A DNA stretch of 64,000 bases, from assembly GCA_029817715.1 (NCBI GenBank), contig JARUPY010000539.1, positions 4,067,501 through 4,131,500 on the forward strand. Direction: 5' to 3'. Every line of letters begins with the position of its first letter. Positions within the stretch are counted from its first letter, which is position 1. Below are positions 1-9,892 of this stretch, in pieces. Position numbers and translations under genes: made by a program. The notes below the pieces were generated by a model. The model was not told where the DNA came from. It was given only the letters and a program-made list of their open reading frames with translations, and did not search any database. This stretch comes from Melastoma dodecandrum (lineage: Eukaryota; Streptophyta; Magnoliopsida; Myrtales; Melastomataceae).

Positions 1-418
1 CTCGACAACAAGCTGCAGATCGTGGACTCCAATGACGTAGGATAGATTTAGGAACCTTATTACAGGACATTTCTTCTAGGACTCGAACATAGGTTTAGGT
101 AAGATGTAAAATAAATTATTTTAGATCAAGTGAAGATACATATCTGGGATTTAAAAGCTACAAAATGATTTTGAAGTGGGGAGTGAAGTGATAAGGGAAG
201 TAGGGAGAGGTGGGGACACCGAAGCACAAACGTAAGGCAGGGAATCAGCCTGTCCGAAATCTATTTGGATAAGGAAAGAGGCATCCGGAGATCATCACTC
301 TCTGCTCCCATTGGATGATTCCCTCCTCGTCCCATTCACCTTCTTGTCCAAATCCCAGTTCCTATAATCAATCATCTCGTGTGTCCCAACGCAAACGCTT
401 CCACCTCAGTCCCAAGAA
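1..418. other. upstream region of psbY
   Basis: No coding sequence is recognisable here. The first ~250 bases are AT-rich. The last ~150 become CT-rich, as is usual for the 5' leader of a plant photosynthesis gene, and lead into the ATG at 419. I could not place a convincing TATA box. Confidence 0.5.
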
Positions 419-994
419 ATGGCAGCCTCCATGGCCTCCATGGCTATACTCAACGCCAAGCCACTCCCCACCATCAAGAACAACAAGCTCCCTGCGGCAG
501 CCAAACCTGCCTCCGCCGCACCCCAGAGGGTCCTCCCCCTCGAGGCTGCCAAGCAAGGGCTCTCTGCCAGCTCGGCCCTCGCGGGAGCCATGTTCGCGAC
601 CTTTGCTGCCTCGGAGCCTGCCCTCGCGGTTCAGCAGATAGCGGAGATCGCCGATGGCGACAGCCGGGGGACTGCACTGTTGCTACCCATCATCCCGGCC
701 CTTGTGTGGGTCCTGTACAACATCCTCCAGCCAGCGCTTAACCAGCTCAACCGGATGCGCGAGACAAAGGGAGTCATCGTGGGGCTCGGGCTTGGTGGGA
801 TAGGGGCGTTCGCAGCAGCTGAACGGGCGCACGCGGCTGTTTCGGAGGTCTTCGGGGCCATCGCGGCGGATGCGCCCCAGAGCGACAACAGGGGGCAGCT
901 GCTGCTCATTGTTGTGACACCGGCGTTGCTGTGGGTCGCATATAATATCTTGAGACCCGCACTTAACCAGCTCGAGAGGATGAGGTCTGAGTGA
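419..994 (+). CDS. psbY: photosystem II core complex protein PsbY precursor, chloroplastic
   Basis: Intact intronless reading frame of 191 residues. The nuclear psbY product is imported into chloroplasts and cut into two small single-span thylakoid proteins at the edge of photosystem II, near cytochrome b559. Visible here: a Ser/Ala/Lys-rich transit peptide (about residues 1-45), a hydrophobic Ala-rich stretch ending in EPALAVQ that looks like a thylakoid targeting signal, then two repeats. Each repeat has a short lumenal lead, one membrane span and the conserved tail NIL-x-PALNQL-x-RMR (about residues 82-115 and 157-190). A second Ala-rich signal ending ERAHA separates them. The duplicated organisation and length match the family. 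The start was chosen because it gives the complete transit peptide; an ATG at 431 is in frame and also possible. Confidence 0.95.
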   Translation: MAASMASMAILNAKPLPTIKNNKLPAAAKPASAAPQRVLPLEAAKQGLSASSALAGAMFATFAASEPALAVQQIAEIADGDSRGTALLLPIIPALVWVLYNILQPALNQLNRMRETKGVIVGLGLGGIGAFAAAERAHAAVSEVFGAIAADAPQSDNRGQLLLIVVTPALLWVAYNILRPALNQLERMRSE

Positions 995-1251
995 GATTTG
1001 CTTCCTTTAGTTTGGATGTGTAACTATTAAGCATGAACATAAATCCAATATCAATCCAAGAATTCGCCTTTTCATTTTAGCCAAATCCGATGAATTCGAG
1101 CTAAACTTCCATGAGTAGATAGTTCTGAGCAAGTCGAATCTGCCGCCGAAAGCAGGGATTCAATGATAAAACTAGCCAAATTTGAGGTGTGGAAAAAAGG
1201 AGTTGCAGTATGCAGGAAACATTTCTGTTCCTTCTTCCTGGAGTCCTTGTG
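995..1251. other. psbY 3' region
   Basis: Short AT-rich spacer between the psbY stop and the decayed 3' end of the convergent KCR pseudogene. It contains A/T-rich stretches suitable for polyadenylation (around 1015-1075) and no gene. Confidence 0.5.
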
Positions 1252-1720
1252 TTACCCTTTCCTTTGGATGCCTAGCAGAAACCCAGTATGCATGAATCAA
1301 TGGCGGACTCGGGCAATAACCAAGCCACAGCCCAGAGAAGGCACTGGGTCCAGTACGGGGTGCGGCGAGGCTCATAGCATCCACCTGAGAGCTGTCCTGG
1401 CGTACCCGTCTGCTGATGGCATGAAGAAAGGCAATCTCTTGATTGATGCAGTTTTGGCAGCAACATACTGCAGATCTATCAATTCAATGAGAAACCTAAG
1501 AGTTCAATGCTGGTAACGGCACAAGCAAGGTATACAGAGTAATCCCTTGGTAACCACAGACAACAAACATGCGACATGCTTCTGTGAAGAGACACCACGA
1601 GCTAGGCAAGGATGAAACTTGCTGAGGCTACTGGTTAAAATGAGCAGGAAAGGCGACAAATCTGACCAGCAGAGATGTAAGTCGAGTAGTGTTAGAGTGG
1701 TCGCAATCTAGCAGCATATC

Positions 1721-2105
1721 TATAGGTTCTAATGTTGCGGAAACAAACCTGCATCAATATCAGAAACTACAACAGAAGCAAAACAGAACCTTCTGCAGAC
1801 GCTAGCTTCTGTAGCGCAGATGGTTCTGCAGATGAAGCCCGAAATGAAACTCTCACAACACAAACAACACTTTGAGCAGAAGCTCTTTTCTGGATTTTTG
1901 ATAGATAGATTGATCTTTTTTTATGCGTGATGCATCAGATTACATAAATAGACTAAAGAAAAACCCTTCAACTGCTCTCTTAAGTAGCACCATTAACTCT
2001 AATCTACTAAATCTTATTTATTCCTTGCCACCATTTAACTCATTTACTCTCCACTAACACAAGCATTTAATCTCCATTATCATCAGTCTTGAACCAACAC
2101 CAACA
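1721..2105 (-). repeat. 3' LTR of the Copia element
   Basis: 385 bp, with terminal TGTTGG at 2105 on the minus strand. Relative to the other LTR it carries roughly twenty substitutions and an 8-base deletion, so the insertion is not very recent. Confidence 0.92.
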
Positions 2106-4332
2106 AACTCCTCCTTGGATCAAGCGCTGATAGACACTCAAATCTTCTCCTTTAGCCATTCAAATTTTCCCACTTGAAATGATTTTGTAAATATATCGGC
2201 CAACTACTCTTCTGTGGTATATTAGACCAGCTCTACTTCATCCATCTATTTCACGCCTCTAAGATAGTAGTACTTCACCTTATGTTCAAGTTTTGCATTG
2301 CAGAAACCTCCCTTCTTCTCTACAGAAATCTTCTCCTGAGAGTAGCCCTTTACGATAAGTCTAACCTTATGTTTGTTCACAGAATCATCTGGGTTAGGCT
2401 TCGTTCTGTAAATCCATTTCACTCCAATGACCTTTCTGTCGTGTGGTCTATCCACAAGTTCTCAAGTTTCATTCTTCTCAATCATAGCTAGCTTCTCCTG
2501 CATTGCAGCTAGCCACCTTCTATCTTCCTTTGCATCCTTAAAACTAGCATATTCTAATACTGCAACATTACATCTTTCAGAAACATCAGTTAATGATCTT
2601 GTACCTCTTATCGGTGGATCATCAACCTTTTTGTCGAAATTTAGTTGCAGCTCGACGTTTTATCCCTCAACATTCTGTTCCTTAACATTCTATTCCCTCA
2701 GAACAGGCTTCTATGACGTAGGCCAAGTTTGCTCAGAATCCGACCTTCTACTCGCCCAACTCCATTTATCTTCTTCAAAAAACTTGACATCTCTGCTTTC
2801 AGCTACCTTTTCATTCTCCTGCACAAACTCCATACCTTTGTTATGGAATTGCCCCAACCTTCTGCGACAAACTTCTGCTTCATTAACTTGAGCCGCCATA
2901 GTTTGCTGACTCTGTGACATAGGATCAAATGAAAAATACCTTTCTTTCATCTGAATCTTAAGTATCTCCTTCCCAAAAGAATCAGTTATGGAACAGAACC
3001 CTACTTCGAACATTACCTTGTACCCCTTCTGCATAAGTTGTCCAACACTCAAAAGATTCTGATCAATCTTAGGTACATACAATACATCACTTATCAACTT
3101 TCTACCTTTTGGACCATCAACGACTACATTTCCTCTTCCTTCAACATCGATGTAATCACCATTTCCGATCTTCACTTTAGCACAGAAGCTTCTATCTAAA
3201 CTTGCAAATGACTTCTCATCGTACGACATGTGGTGGGTACATCCGCTATTCACCAACCAACTTCTACGAGTCATACATGTAGGAAAACATGATGCTGTAA
3301 ACATCAACTCTACCTCGTTATTTGCAGCACCTTCTGTCTCATTTTGCTGAGAATCCTTCTCTTGACAAAATCTTGCAATATGCCCGAACTTCTGACAACT
3401 ATTGCACTTCACATTAGGCCTCTTCCAACACTTGATATGTGGATGATTTTTTCCTCCATAGTATTTGCAAGGATTAAACCTTTTTCTCTGATAAGCAGAA
3501 CCACTCTCAGAAGCCTCTGTTCAGCAGGACCTCTGTTACTGCCTGAACCTTCTGCATACACTTTCTGTTGGTTCCATGGCTTCTTTTCTCTTCCAGAAGC
3601 TCTTATCTACGACCTCGCTGGTAAAGCTCCTTCCATGGCTTCTACGGGAACTTCCCTTCTCATCAACCTTCTTTGTTCTTGAGCTTCTAATGCACTCAAC
3701 AACTCCGCCAGCCTTATGTCAGACAGATCTTTGGTATTTTCCAGAGAGGCAATCATAGCTTCAAACCTTTCTGGCAACGACACCAAAATCTTTTGCACGA
3801 TCCGGTTGTCCTTCATATCTGTGCCCAGAACTCTGATTCTGTCGGCCATATTGATCAATCTATCCGAAAAATCCTTCACAGCCTCATTCTCCTTCATTTA
3901 TTGTCTCTCGAACTCCCGCATCAAATTCAAAGCCTTCATGCTTCTTATCTTCTCATCACCTTCGTACTCAATCTTTAGAAAATCTCAAATATCCTTCGCG
4001 GTTGGAAACTTCATGATCCTGTTGAATATAAAGGGTGACACTGCAGCATAGAGGCACGACTTCACCTTCGCCTTCCTTGCGACTCTTTCCTTGTGAAATC
4101 GGATTTGGTTGATTGTAGGATTGTCAGGGAGTGGGGCCACTTTATAATCATCCTCCACTGCTTCCCACAAGTCACTACCTTCCAAGAAAGCGTTCATCTT
4201 CACCGCCCAAGCTTTAGAAGAAAAACCGCTTCCGCTTGCTTCCATCTCCTTCTGTTGGACAGAAACAACCTTTCAAAAATTTCACAAGACTTTCACAGCT
4301 CCCGAAAGATCACTAAAGGCTCTGATACCAAT
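2106..4332 (-). pseudogene. Copia gag-pol remnant (non-autonomous)
   Basis: In element order on the minus strand. Gag spans about 4245-3600, in two frames. A CX2CX4HX4C zinc knuckle starts at about 3412. The aspartic protease region reads WLVNSGCTHHM near 3250; the family catalytic triad is DSG, and the GAT Asp codon is here AAT (Asn). The GAG-pre-integrase segment is near 2880. A short reverse-transcriptase start (IGVKWIYRTK) lies at about 2430-2400. Only a trace of the RNase H C-terminus is seen near 2230-2160. The integrase core, the catalytic YVDD part of reverse transcriptase and most of RNase H are absent, so the copy could move only with proteins supplied in trans. Confidence 0.85.
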
Positions 4333-4727
4333 TGTAGGTTCTAACGTTGCGGAAACAAACCTGCATCAATAGCATAAACTACAACAGAAGCAAAACAGAG
4401 AACAGGAACCTTCTACAGACGCTAGCTTTTGTAGCGTAAATGCTTCTGCAGATGAAGCTCGAAATGAAACTCTCACAACACAAATAACACTTTGAGCAAA
4501 AGCTCTTTTCTGGATTTTTGATAGATAGATTGATCCTTTTTTTATGCGTGATGCATCAGATTACATAAATAGACTAAAGAAAAATCCTTCAACTACCCTA
4601 TTAAGTAGCACCCATTAACTCTAATCCACTAAATCTTATTTATTCATTGCCACCATTTAACTCATTTACTCTCCACTAACACCAGCATTTAATCTCCATT
4701 ATCATCGGCCTTGAACCAACACCAACA
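4333..4727 (-). repeat. 5' LTR of the Copia element
   Basis: 395 bp, TG...CA ends, directly followed in element orientation by the initiator-Met tRNA primer-binding site. It contains the A/T-rich core expected of an LTR promoter. It pairs with the copy at 1721-2105. Confidence 0.92.
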
Positions 4728-4867
4728 ATATCAATTAATGGTACCCGACACTGAATATCAATCCCGCTCTTCTTATATTCTACGTAAAGGCTCCTAGAAC
4801 TGATTGATGTGCCTGAAAGCGCGTGGAACATAGCAAGACTCAAGGTCATCATGGGTAACAAAATCAT

Positions 4868-5476
4868 TCTAGGGATACCGAAGTAGACGAGGTGACAATG
4901 AAATATATGGACAAATTAGACTTACGTGAAGCAATCAAGGCGAAGGAAGAAAAACTGTCAGCTGAAGGTCAAGCATATCAAGTCGACCAGGACACAGGCA
5001 ACCAAGGCGTAATACTAAAGAAGAGAGGCCGCTTGAAGGTCAGGCCTATCGGGAGACTACCTGAAGGTCGAGTCTACAAGATTAAGTCTACGAGAGCTTA
5101 AGGTTAAGTCTATGAGGAAAGTTGAGTATACGAGGGCTCATGGTTGAGTCTACGAGGACGAGTCTATCAGCACAGGGTCTACGAGTATGAGTCTGGTCTA
5201 GGAAGATGAGTCTACCAGCCTAGGGTCTACGAGGATGAGTCCAGGTCTACGAGGCAGAGTCTACCATGCCTCATTTGAAAGGAAATAATATTCAGGACGA
5301 TAATATATCTTTCGATTATTTGTTAGAATTTTCATTTAGAATAATCGGTTATAAATAGTTTTGTAAGGCATTAGGGGAAGAGGAATTGATTATTTTTCAA
5401 AGATATTCAGACACTTTGAGCGCTATCGTTTATCTTAGAATCCGATCGTAGTTATCGATTCCTGTTGTTCGTAACA
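4868..5476 (-). repeat. degenerate short-repeat block, probable remnant LTR inside the KCR pseudogene
   Basis: This block separates two KCR exon remnants. About 5070-5270 is packed with imperfect copies of GAGTCTACGAGG-like units. On the minus strand the block begins TGTTACGAACAACAGG at 5476, a typical LTR-type start, and an A/T-rich region with TATAAATA lies near 5350. No matching terminal CA or target duplication was found at the other side, so the right boundary is a guess and the LTR identity is inference. Confidence 0.4.
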
Positions 5477-6682
5477 CTTCCGCGCCGCGTCAGATACTGA
5501 GTAAACTCCATGGCTATATGCATGCTTTGGCGGTCGCATAAACCGTGCAAAGTGGATCGGAAGGAATAATGATTTCATAATCGTGCTCTTCTTCCTCATC
5601 AGCAATCTGGGCAACACAGCCTGAGTGACCCAGGCAATCCCTTCAAACTTAACCTCAATCAAGTTCATAAGCAGATTGTCATCGATCTTGTTGAAGAACA
5701 GGGCAGATGGGAACGAAACCAAGATGTGTCGGCAAAAATCCGGACATACAGCCCTTCAATGACCTTCCTCAACTTTCCAAGAGCCAATTCCAAGTCCCCA
5801 GAGAAGTCGACCACGAAGATCCTAACCACGACCGTACTAAACAACACGAAGATCTCATAGGAAACCTCCTTCAACTTGCTGGGATTCCTACCCACAAGGA
5901 CAAGGTTTAGACCCTTGTGGGAGAAATGGAAGGTGAATCCCTTGAGGATGCCGTTGGTGCAGCTTGTGCTGACCACCCAAGATCCATACCTGCCGAGGTC
6001 CTCATCAGGCAGGAGGAAATTGACGTAGACCCAGTACAATGGAGGACTTGAGGGCCGTGTAGGAACCGATCGAGAAAAGTAGGATAACCCACAGAGGTTG
6101 CGCCTTTAAGGTTTCCGAGAAACAGGACTGCTCCATTCAGACCAAACCAATCAGAGGGTGGCCGGCGAAGGTAGTCTTTTCATCAGGAGGAGATGTTAGA
6201 TGGGGAGATAACAGGTGGGATTCATGATTTCTGACAGGATTGGAGGCGAAGATGGTAAAGTACTAGAAATTGTTCTCGAGTTTTGTCCAACCAAAGTTTG
6301 GTATTGGGACTTTCTTGCCAGGCATGTGCCATGCACTTAAGGTGGAAAATGGGGATGTTCAACTTTGACAGGATTAGGGGTTTAATCAAATTAAGGTCAG
6401 GACAGCACAGTTATATCCCAACTGTTATATGTTCAATTCTGCAGATAAACAACCTCGTACTTGCTGAGTTTCTGATGGATATTGTTTTGAAGAGATACGA
6501 GTAAACTCGCGATTCTAGGATTTTTTTCCAGCATCTCATTCATCTGTCAAAACTCGCAAAAATTTGCATCCAAAGTGGATATCTCTGTCTAACAAAACAT
6601 CCTAAGGAAGCAATAGGCTTTCGATGAAAACCTAAGTATCACCCCGTCCGATGGTGATGCTTGTTTTACTCTTCCATAAGTC

Positions 6683-7099
6683 TCAACCACAGCAAAACCA
6701 TTTTCTCTGCAACGAAAGATGACGGGAAAACTTTCCCAGTTCAGATTTGCTTAAGGAGATTAGTTAATGTGGATAGAGAAGGGATCTCGTTTCGACGTAC
6801 CATGGCCAGCCTCGGCTTTTTGGCTTTTTTGTCCTGCCTCTTCATTGACCTCGCAGTCCCAGAGGAGGTGGTCCCGGCCACCTTATCATTCCTAGCCTTG
6901 TTGAAAATCACAGAGAACCCTTCGGCGGATGCCGGGTCATTCACGTCCCAGTCACCGAACTTCGGCAGCGGCCTTCTCTCTTCGTCCTGGAGTCATTCAC
7001 AAAAGAGACAGGCAATGTCAACGCCAAAGCCAGGACAGGAAGAGGATCGTGACGCATTCTTCCAACGGAAAAATTATTTGAGTAAATTACCGATGCCAT
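6683..7099 (-). CDS. NOI-domain (RIN4-like) small membrane-associated protein
   Basis: Three coding exons: 7091-7099 (9 bases, Met-Ala-Ser), 6801-6986 and 6683-6706. All junctions are GT-AG and in phase, giving 72 residues. The NOI core reads RPLPKFGDWDVNDPASAEGF (residues 8-27), followed by SVIFNKARNDK. LPKFGDW fits the [VL]PxFGxW sequence cut by the bacterial protease AvrRpt2 in RIN4 and relatives. The middle is Lys-rich. The C-terminus KWFCCG carries the paired cysteines that are palmitoylated in RIN4, so plasma-membrane attachment is expected. Length and three-exon layout match small plant NOI proteins rather than full RIN4. The role is presumably in immune or exocytosis-related scaffolding, which is inference from the family. 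Confidence 0.88.
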
Positions 7100-8154
7100 G
7101 AAGGGATATATGGAAGCACGTAGAAGTTGTTGTCGGAAAAGATGATCATAGCGAAGATCGAGCAGTGCAGGTCATGTCGTATATGTAGAGGAGGAAAGAA
7201 AGGGCAGCAATAGAATATAATTTGGTTTAAACTTCGCCTCCACGAGCTGCACTCGTCGGCAACGCGCTAACTGTTCCTTTTATTCCCTGTCTCCACTTTT
7301 AATGGATCTCTCGTTTTATGGCGATTCCTAATTATAGGATTTAACCAAAACCCGCGTCTTTGCCTTTCACAGTTGTCTGTTTTTCTTCCTCCTAAGGCGA
7401 AAGAACCAAAAAACAAAACTGTTCTTATTACACGATTTTCTGAGTATAGCTGTCAGTGTAATAATAATAATAATCAATTGAGAATTGCGAAGAGATCCTC
7501 TAACGTCAATGGCTATGGTGAAGTATTGTCTCGCGACATGAATTAGAGTTATCTACTTCAAGGATGGTTCCGGTTTTAACCGCCAACAGATCCCGCTGGC
7601 TAGATTGTTCGGCGAGATCATGGTCGCATAACCATATGCCAAGCGGACGAATGTTACCCTGGAAGCAAAGCAAGAACAACCAAAAAATTAAGAGATTTGA
7701 CAGTGAGAGTTCAAATCTGTTCAGTGAGAACACCGATTACCAGATTGCGAAGGAGTAGTTGCGGCTGTTGCCCAGATGCAAAACTCCGAACAAGGCAGCT
7801 ACCCCCATGATGCTTGCCCAATTCATTCCGAATATCGGCAGCAAGGCACAGTGAGACAGGATTTCCTGGACCCAAAATGAAAATAATTTCTCTGGTCCCC
7901 ATTCAGTATGAAATGTTCAACTATCATAAACTATTTAAGATCACCGATACCTCACTGATGCCTGGGAAGAATGATACGATCAGATAATCTAGAGGCTCGA
8001 GAAAAGTAAGCAACTAGACCTACAGAAAGTGATACCAACTGTCACAGGGACAAGTTGAACCCAGAAAAATTTCTCTACCTTGCTGACATCGTCACTCCTA
8101 GTGTTCCCGAATGTTAATTCCAAAATTGATTTCTGTTCGATGCGTTGGCTATAG
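7100..8154. other. spacer with no recognised gene
   Basis: Upstream region of the minus-strand NOI gene (CT-rich leader and promoter, about 7100-7480) followed by about 650 bp of ordinary sequence. Short open frames on both strands (for example minus 7506-7733 and 7711-7902) show no family resemblance I recognise. Confidence 0.4.
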
Positions 8155-9008
8155 GCCTTGAGATTCTATGGGAGCTTTAACATGACTGTAAACGGGGATA
8201 ACCATCCAGAACAGCCCGCAGTACCACCTCGAGTTCGACAGCTGCATGGGGGTCTCCATCCATGACATCACCATCTCCTCTACCGGCGACAACCCCAAAA
8301 CCGAAGGCATTCACCTCCAGAACTCCAAGGATGTCCTCATCCGTTTTTCTGACCTCACCTGTGGTAAGATTCACATTTCAATTTAACATAGAGCAAAGGA
8401 AGAGGCATCCGATGATATGTTCACCTGACGTGTGCAGGGGGCGATTGCATCTCGATCCAGACAGGGTGCTCCAACGTGTACATGCACAATGTGAACTGCA
8501 GTCCGGGCCACGACATCAGCATCGGAGGGCAACGAAGGGACAACACGAAAACCTGCGTGTCCACCATCACCTTCCGGGACGTCAACATCCACAACACCAT
8601 GACGGGCATCCGAATCAAGACGCGTCAGGGTTCATGCAGGGAGTGATGTTCTCCAACATCCAAGTCTCCGAGGTCCAGTTCCCAATGATGATCGACCAGT
8701 TCTACTGCGACAAGTCCTCCTACAAGAACCAATCGTCGTCCGTGGCTTTGTCCAGGATCACCTATGAGAGGATCAGGGGAACGTACACCGTGTAGGCCAT
8801 GAACTTCGCGTGCAGCAGACTCCCTCCCATGCGTGGACATGACCCTGACAGACAGAGAGAGCTGGAGCCGCGGCAGGAAAGGTCCCATCTCTACGACCCC
8901 TTCTGCTGGCAAACTTACGGAGTGCCCAACGCCCAGAACCAGCCGCCCATTGATTGCTTGAGGATCGGTAAACCGTCCAGTAGTCGTTGCAGACTGGATT
9001 TATGCTGA
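8155..9008 (+). pseudogene. polygalacturonase (GH28) fragment, decayed
   Basis: GH28 polygalacturonases hydrolyse pectin in the cell wall. Recognisable blocks in order: RFYGSFNMTVNG, a one-base frameshift, then QYHLEFDSCMG and TEGIHLQNS; a GT-AG intron (about 8363-8438); then CISIQTGCSNVYMHNVNCSP, GHDISIGG, FSNIQVSEVQFPMMIDQFYC, GTYTV, a TAG stop at 8793-8795, NFACS, and YDPFCWQTYG to the end IDCLRIGKPSSS. The family motif GDDC is reduced to GGDC, another frame change follows the RIKT block, and the 5' exons (start and signal peptide) are not found. This is a truncated, inactive copy, most like the plant At1g48100-type branch. Confidence 0.85.
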
Positions 9009-9217
9009 GACATACAAGTGTTACTTATATACATACGGTGGTACTCCTCTGGCTTCTTGCCTAGGCATTTATACAGATAGACATCATGCGAATATCTTCT
9101 TGCCTTAGTTTTTTTTTCCCTCGTGCTATGTTATATGAACATATCGAATTATTTCCTTTATTATTGGCATTCATTCACTCACAAAGTAAGAATTAAAAAA
9201 TAAATAAACCACAGACA

Positions 9218-9249
<32 letters not shown>

Positions 9250-9892
9250 GAGGAATGAATTGGAGGGGGTGGGGTGGGCGATGGCGCACTGAGTTGAATG
9301 AAATTGACGGGGGTAAGAGAAGGATGAATGGTAGAGAGTGAGCCCGACAATCCAAGCAGTGAGGGGTGATAATAAACCGTGAGACCTGAAGAGGTTCATA
9401 TGAAAAGACTTGGGAGGAGATATCTCATTATAATTATTTAATTTTTTTAAAATTTAATATCAAGAGAGACGTGTAGGCAGATAAACTCAATAAGTTTTTC
9501 ATTAAAATCGAATCCACCTAAAGAAAAGCACTTGCCATTGGTTATTAGGGGTATCTCAATATGTGAGAGTTACAAAAGTGTATAATTTGAAATTTAACAT
9601 GTGAAATTTTTAAATTAGAATTTTTCTCGTTTAATAAAATTAGAGAGAGTGGTTGTTTCCTATCCCGAAAACACATACATACAACGGTGTTTTCACTCCC
9701 GTCCCCACGCCCAAAATATTCAACACATGGCTGGCGACGGAATGTGCAAAACGGACAAAAGGGAGGAAGAAGTTGGGGGTGAGGGAGGGGTGGGGGTCGT
9801 CAGGCAATGAGATAATACTGCCAGGAGTGAAAGTTTGACGAGATCATATCGAAACCCGAGGAAAGGAAACAGAGGGTGGTGGGAATTCGCCA
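9009..9892. other. AT-rich spacer with a TA microsatellite
   Basis: No gene seen. A (TA)n tract lies at about 9219-9249. Upstream of 9893 the sequence becomes GA/CT-rich, the probable former leader of the pantothenate kinase gene. Confidence 0.5.

Larger units (their letters stand above)
1716..4732 (-). mobile_element. Ty1/Copia LTR retrotransposon, internally deleted, with 5-bp target duplication
   Basis: The element proper is 1721-4727, flanked on both sides by ATATC (1716-1720 and 4728-4732). The two LTRs (1721-2105 and 4333-4727) are about 94% alike by eye. They run TGTTGG...CCTACA in element orientation, with the 3' LTR ending CTATA. Next to the 5' LTR, on the minus strand, is TGGTATCAGAGCC, a match to the initiator-Met tRNA primer site (about 4318-4331). 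Next to the 3' LTR is the polypurine tract AAGGAGGAGTT (about 2106-2116). At about 3.0 kb it is far shorter than a complete Copia element because most of integrase and reverse transcriptase is missing. It lies in an intron-like gap of the KCR pseudogene. Confidence 0.95.
1252..6136 (-). pseudogene. decayed very-long-chain 3-oxoacyl-CoA reductase (KCR1-like), interrupted by retroelements
   Basis: KCR is the ER-bound short-chain dehydrogenase that makes the second step of very-long-chain fatty acid elongation. Pieces in correct order on the minus strand are: start Met at 6134-6136 with an N-terminal membrane stretch; WVYVNFL...GYGSW-like and GLNLVLVGRNP (about 6040-5870); TQAVLP (about 5620); PSDPL and the YxxxK-type motif YATAK (about 5560-5525); SLYVEYKKSGIDIQC (about 4795-4750); and the C-terminal part with ADGYAR, EPRRTPYW and LLPES (about 1450-1280). 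Damage seen: a one-base frameshift near 6045, the glycine-rich cofactor loop replaced by STSCTNGILKG, loss of the segment before PSDPL with a frame change, a late frameshift, and two LTR-type insertions. Pieces are separated by intron-like sequence, so it is not a processed copy. A functional paralogue must exist elsewhere, because elongation is essential. Confidence 0.85.

Noticed and set aside
7506..7902. Minus-strand frames between the NOI gene and the polygalacturonase fragment
   Set aside because: No similarity that I recognise and no splice context; could be noise or very old gene debris.
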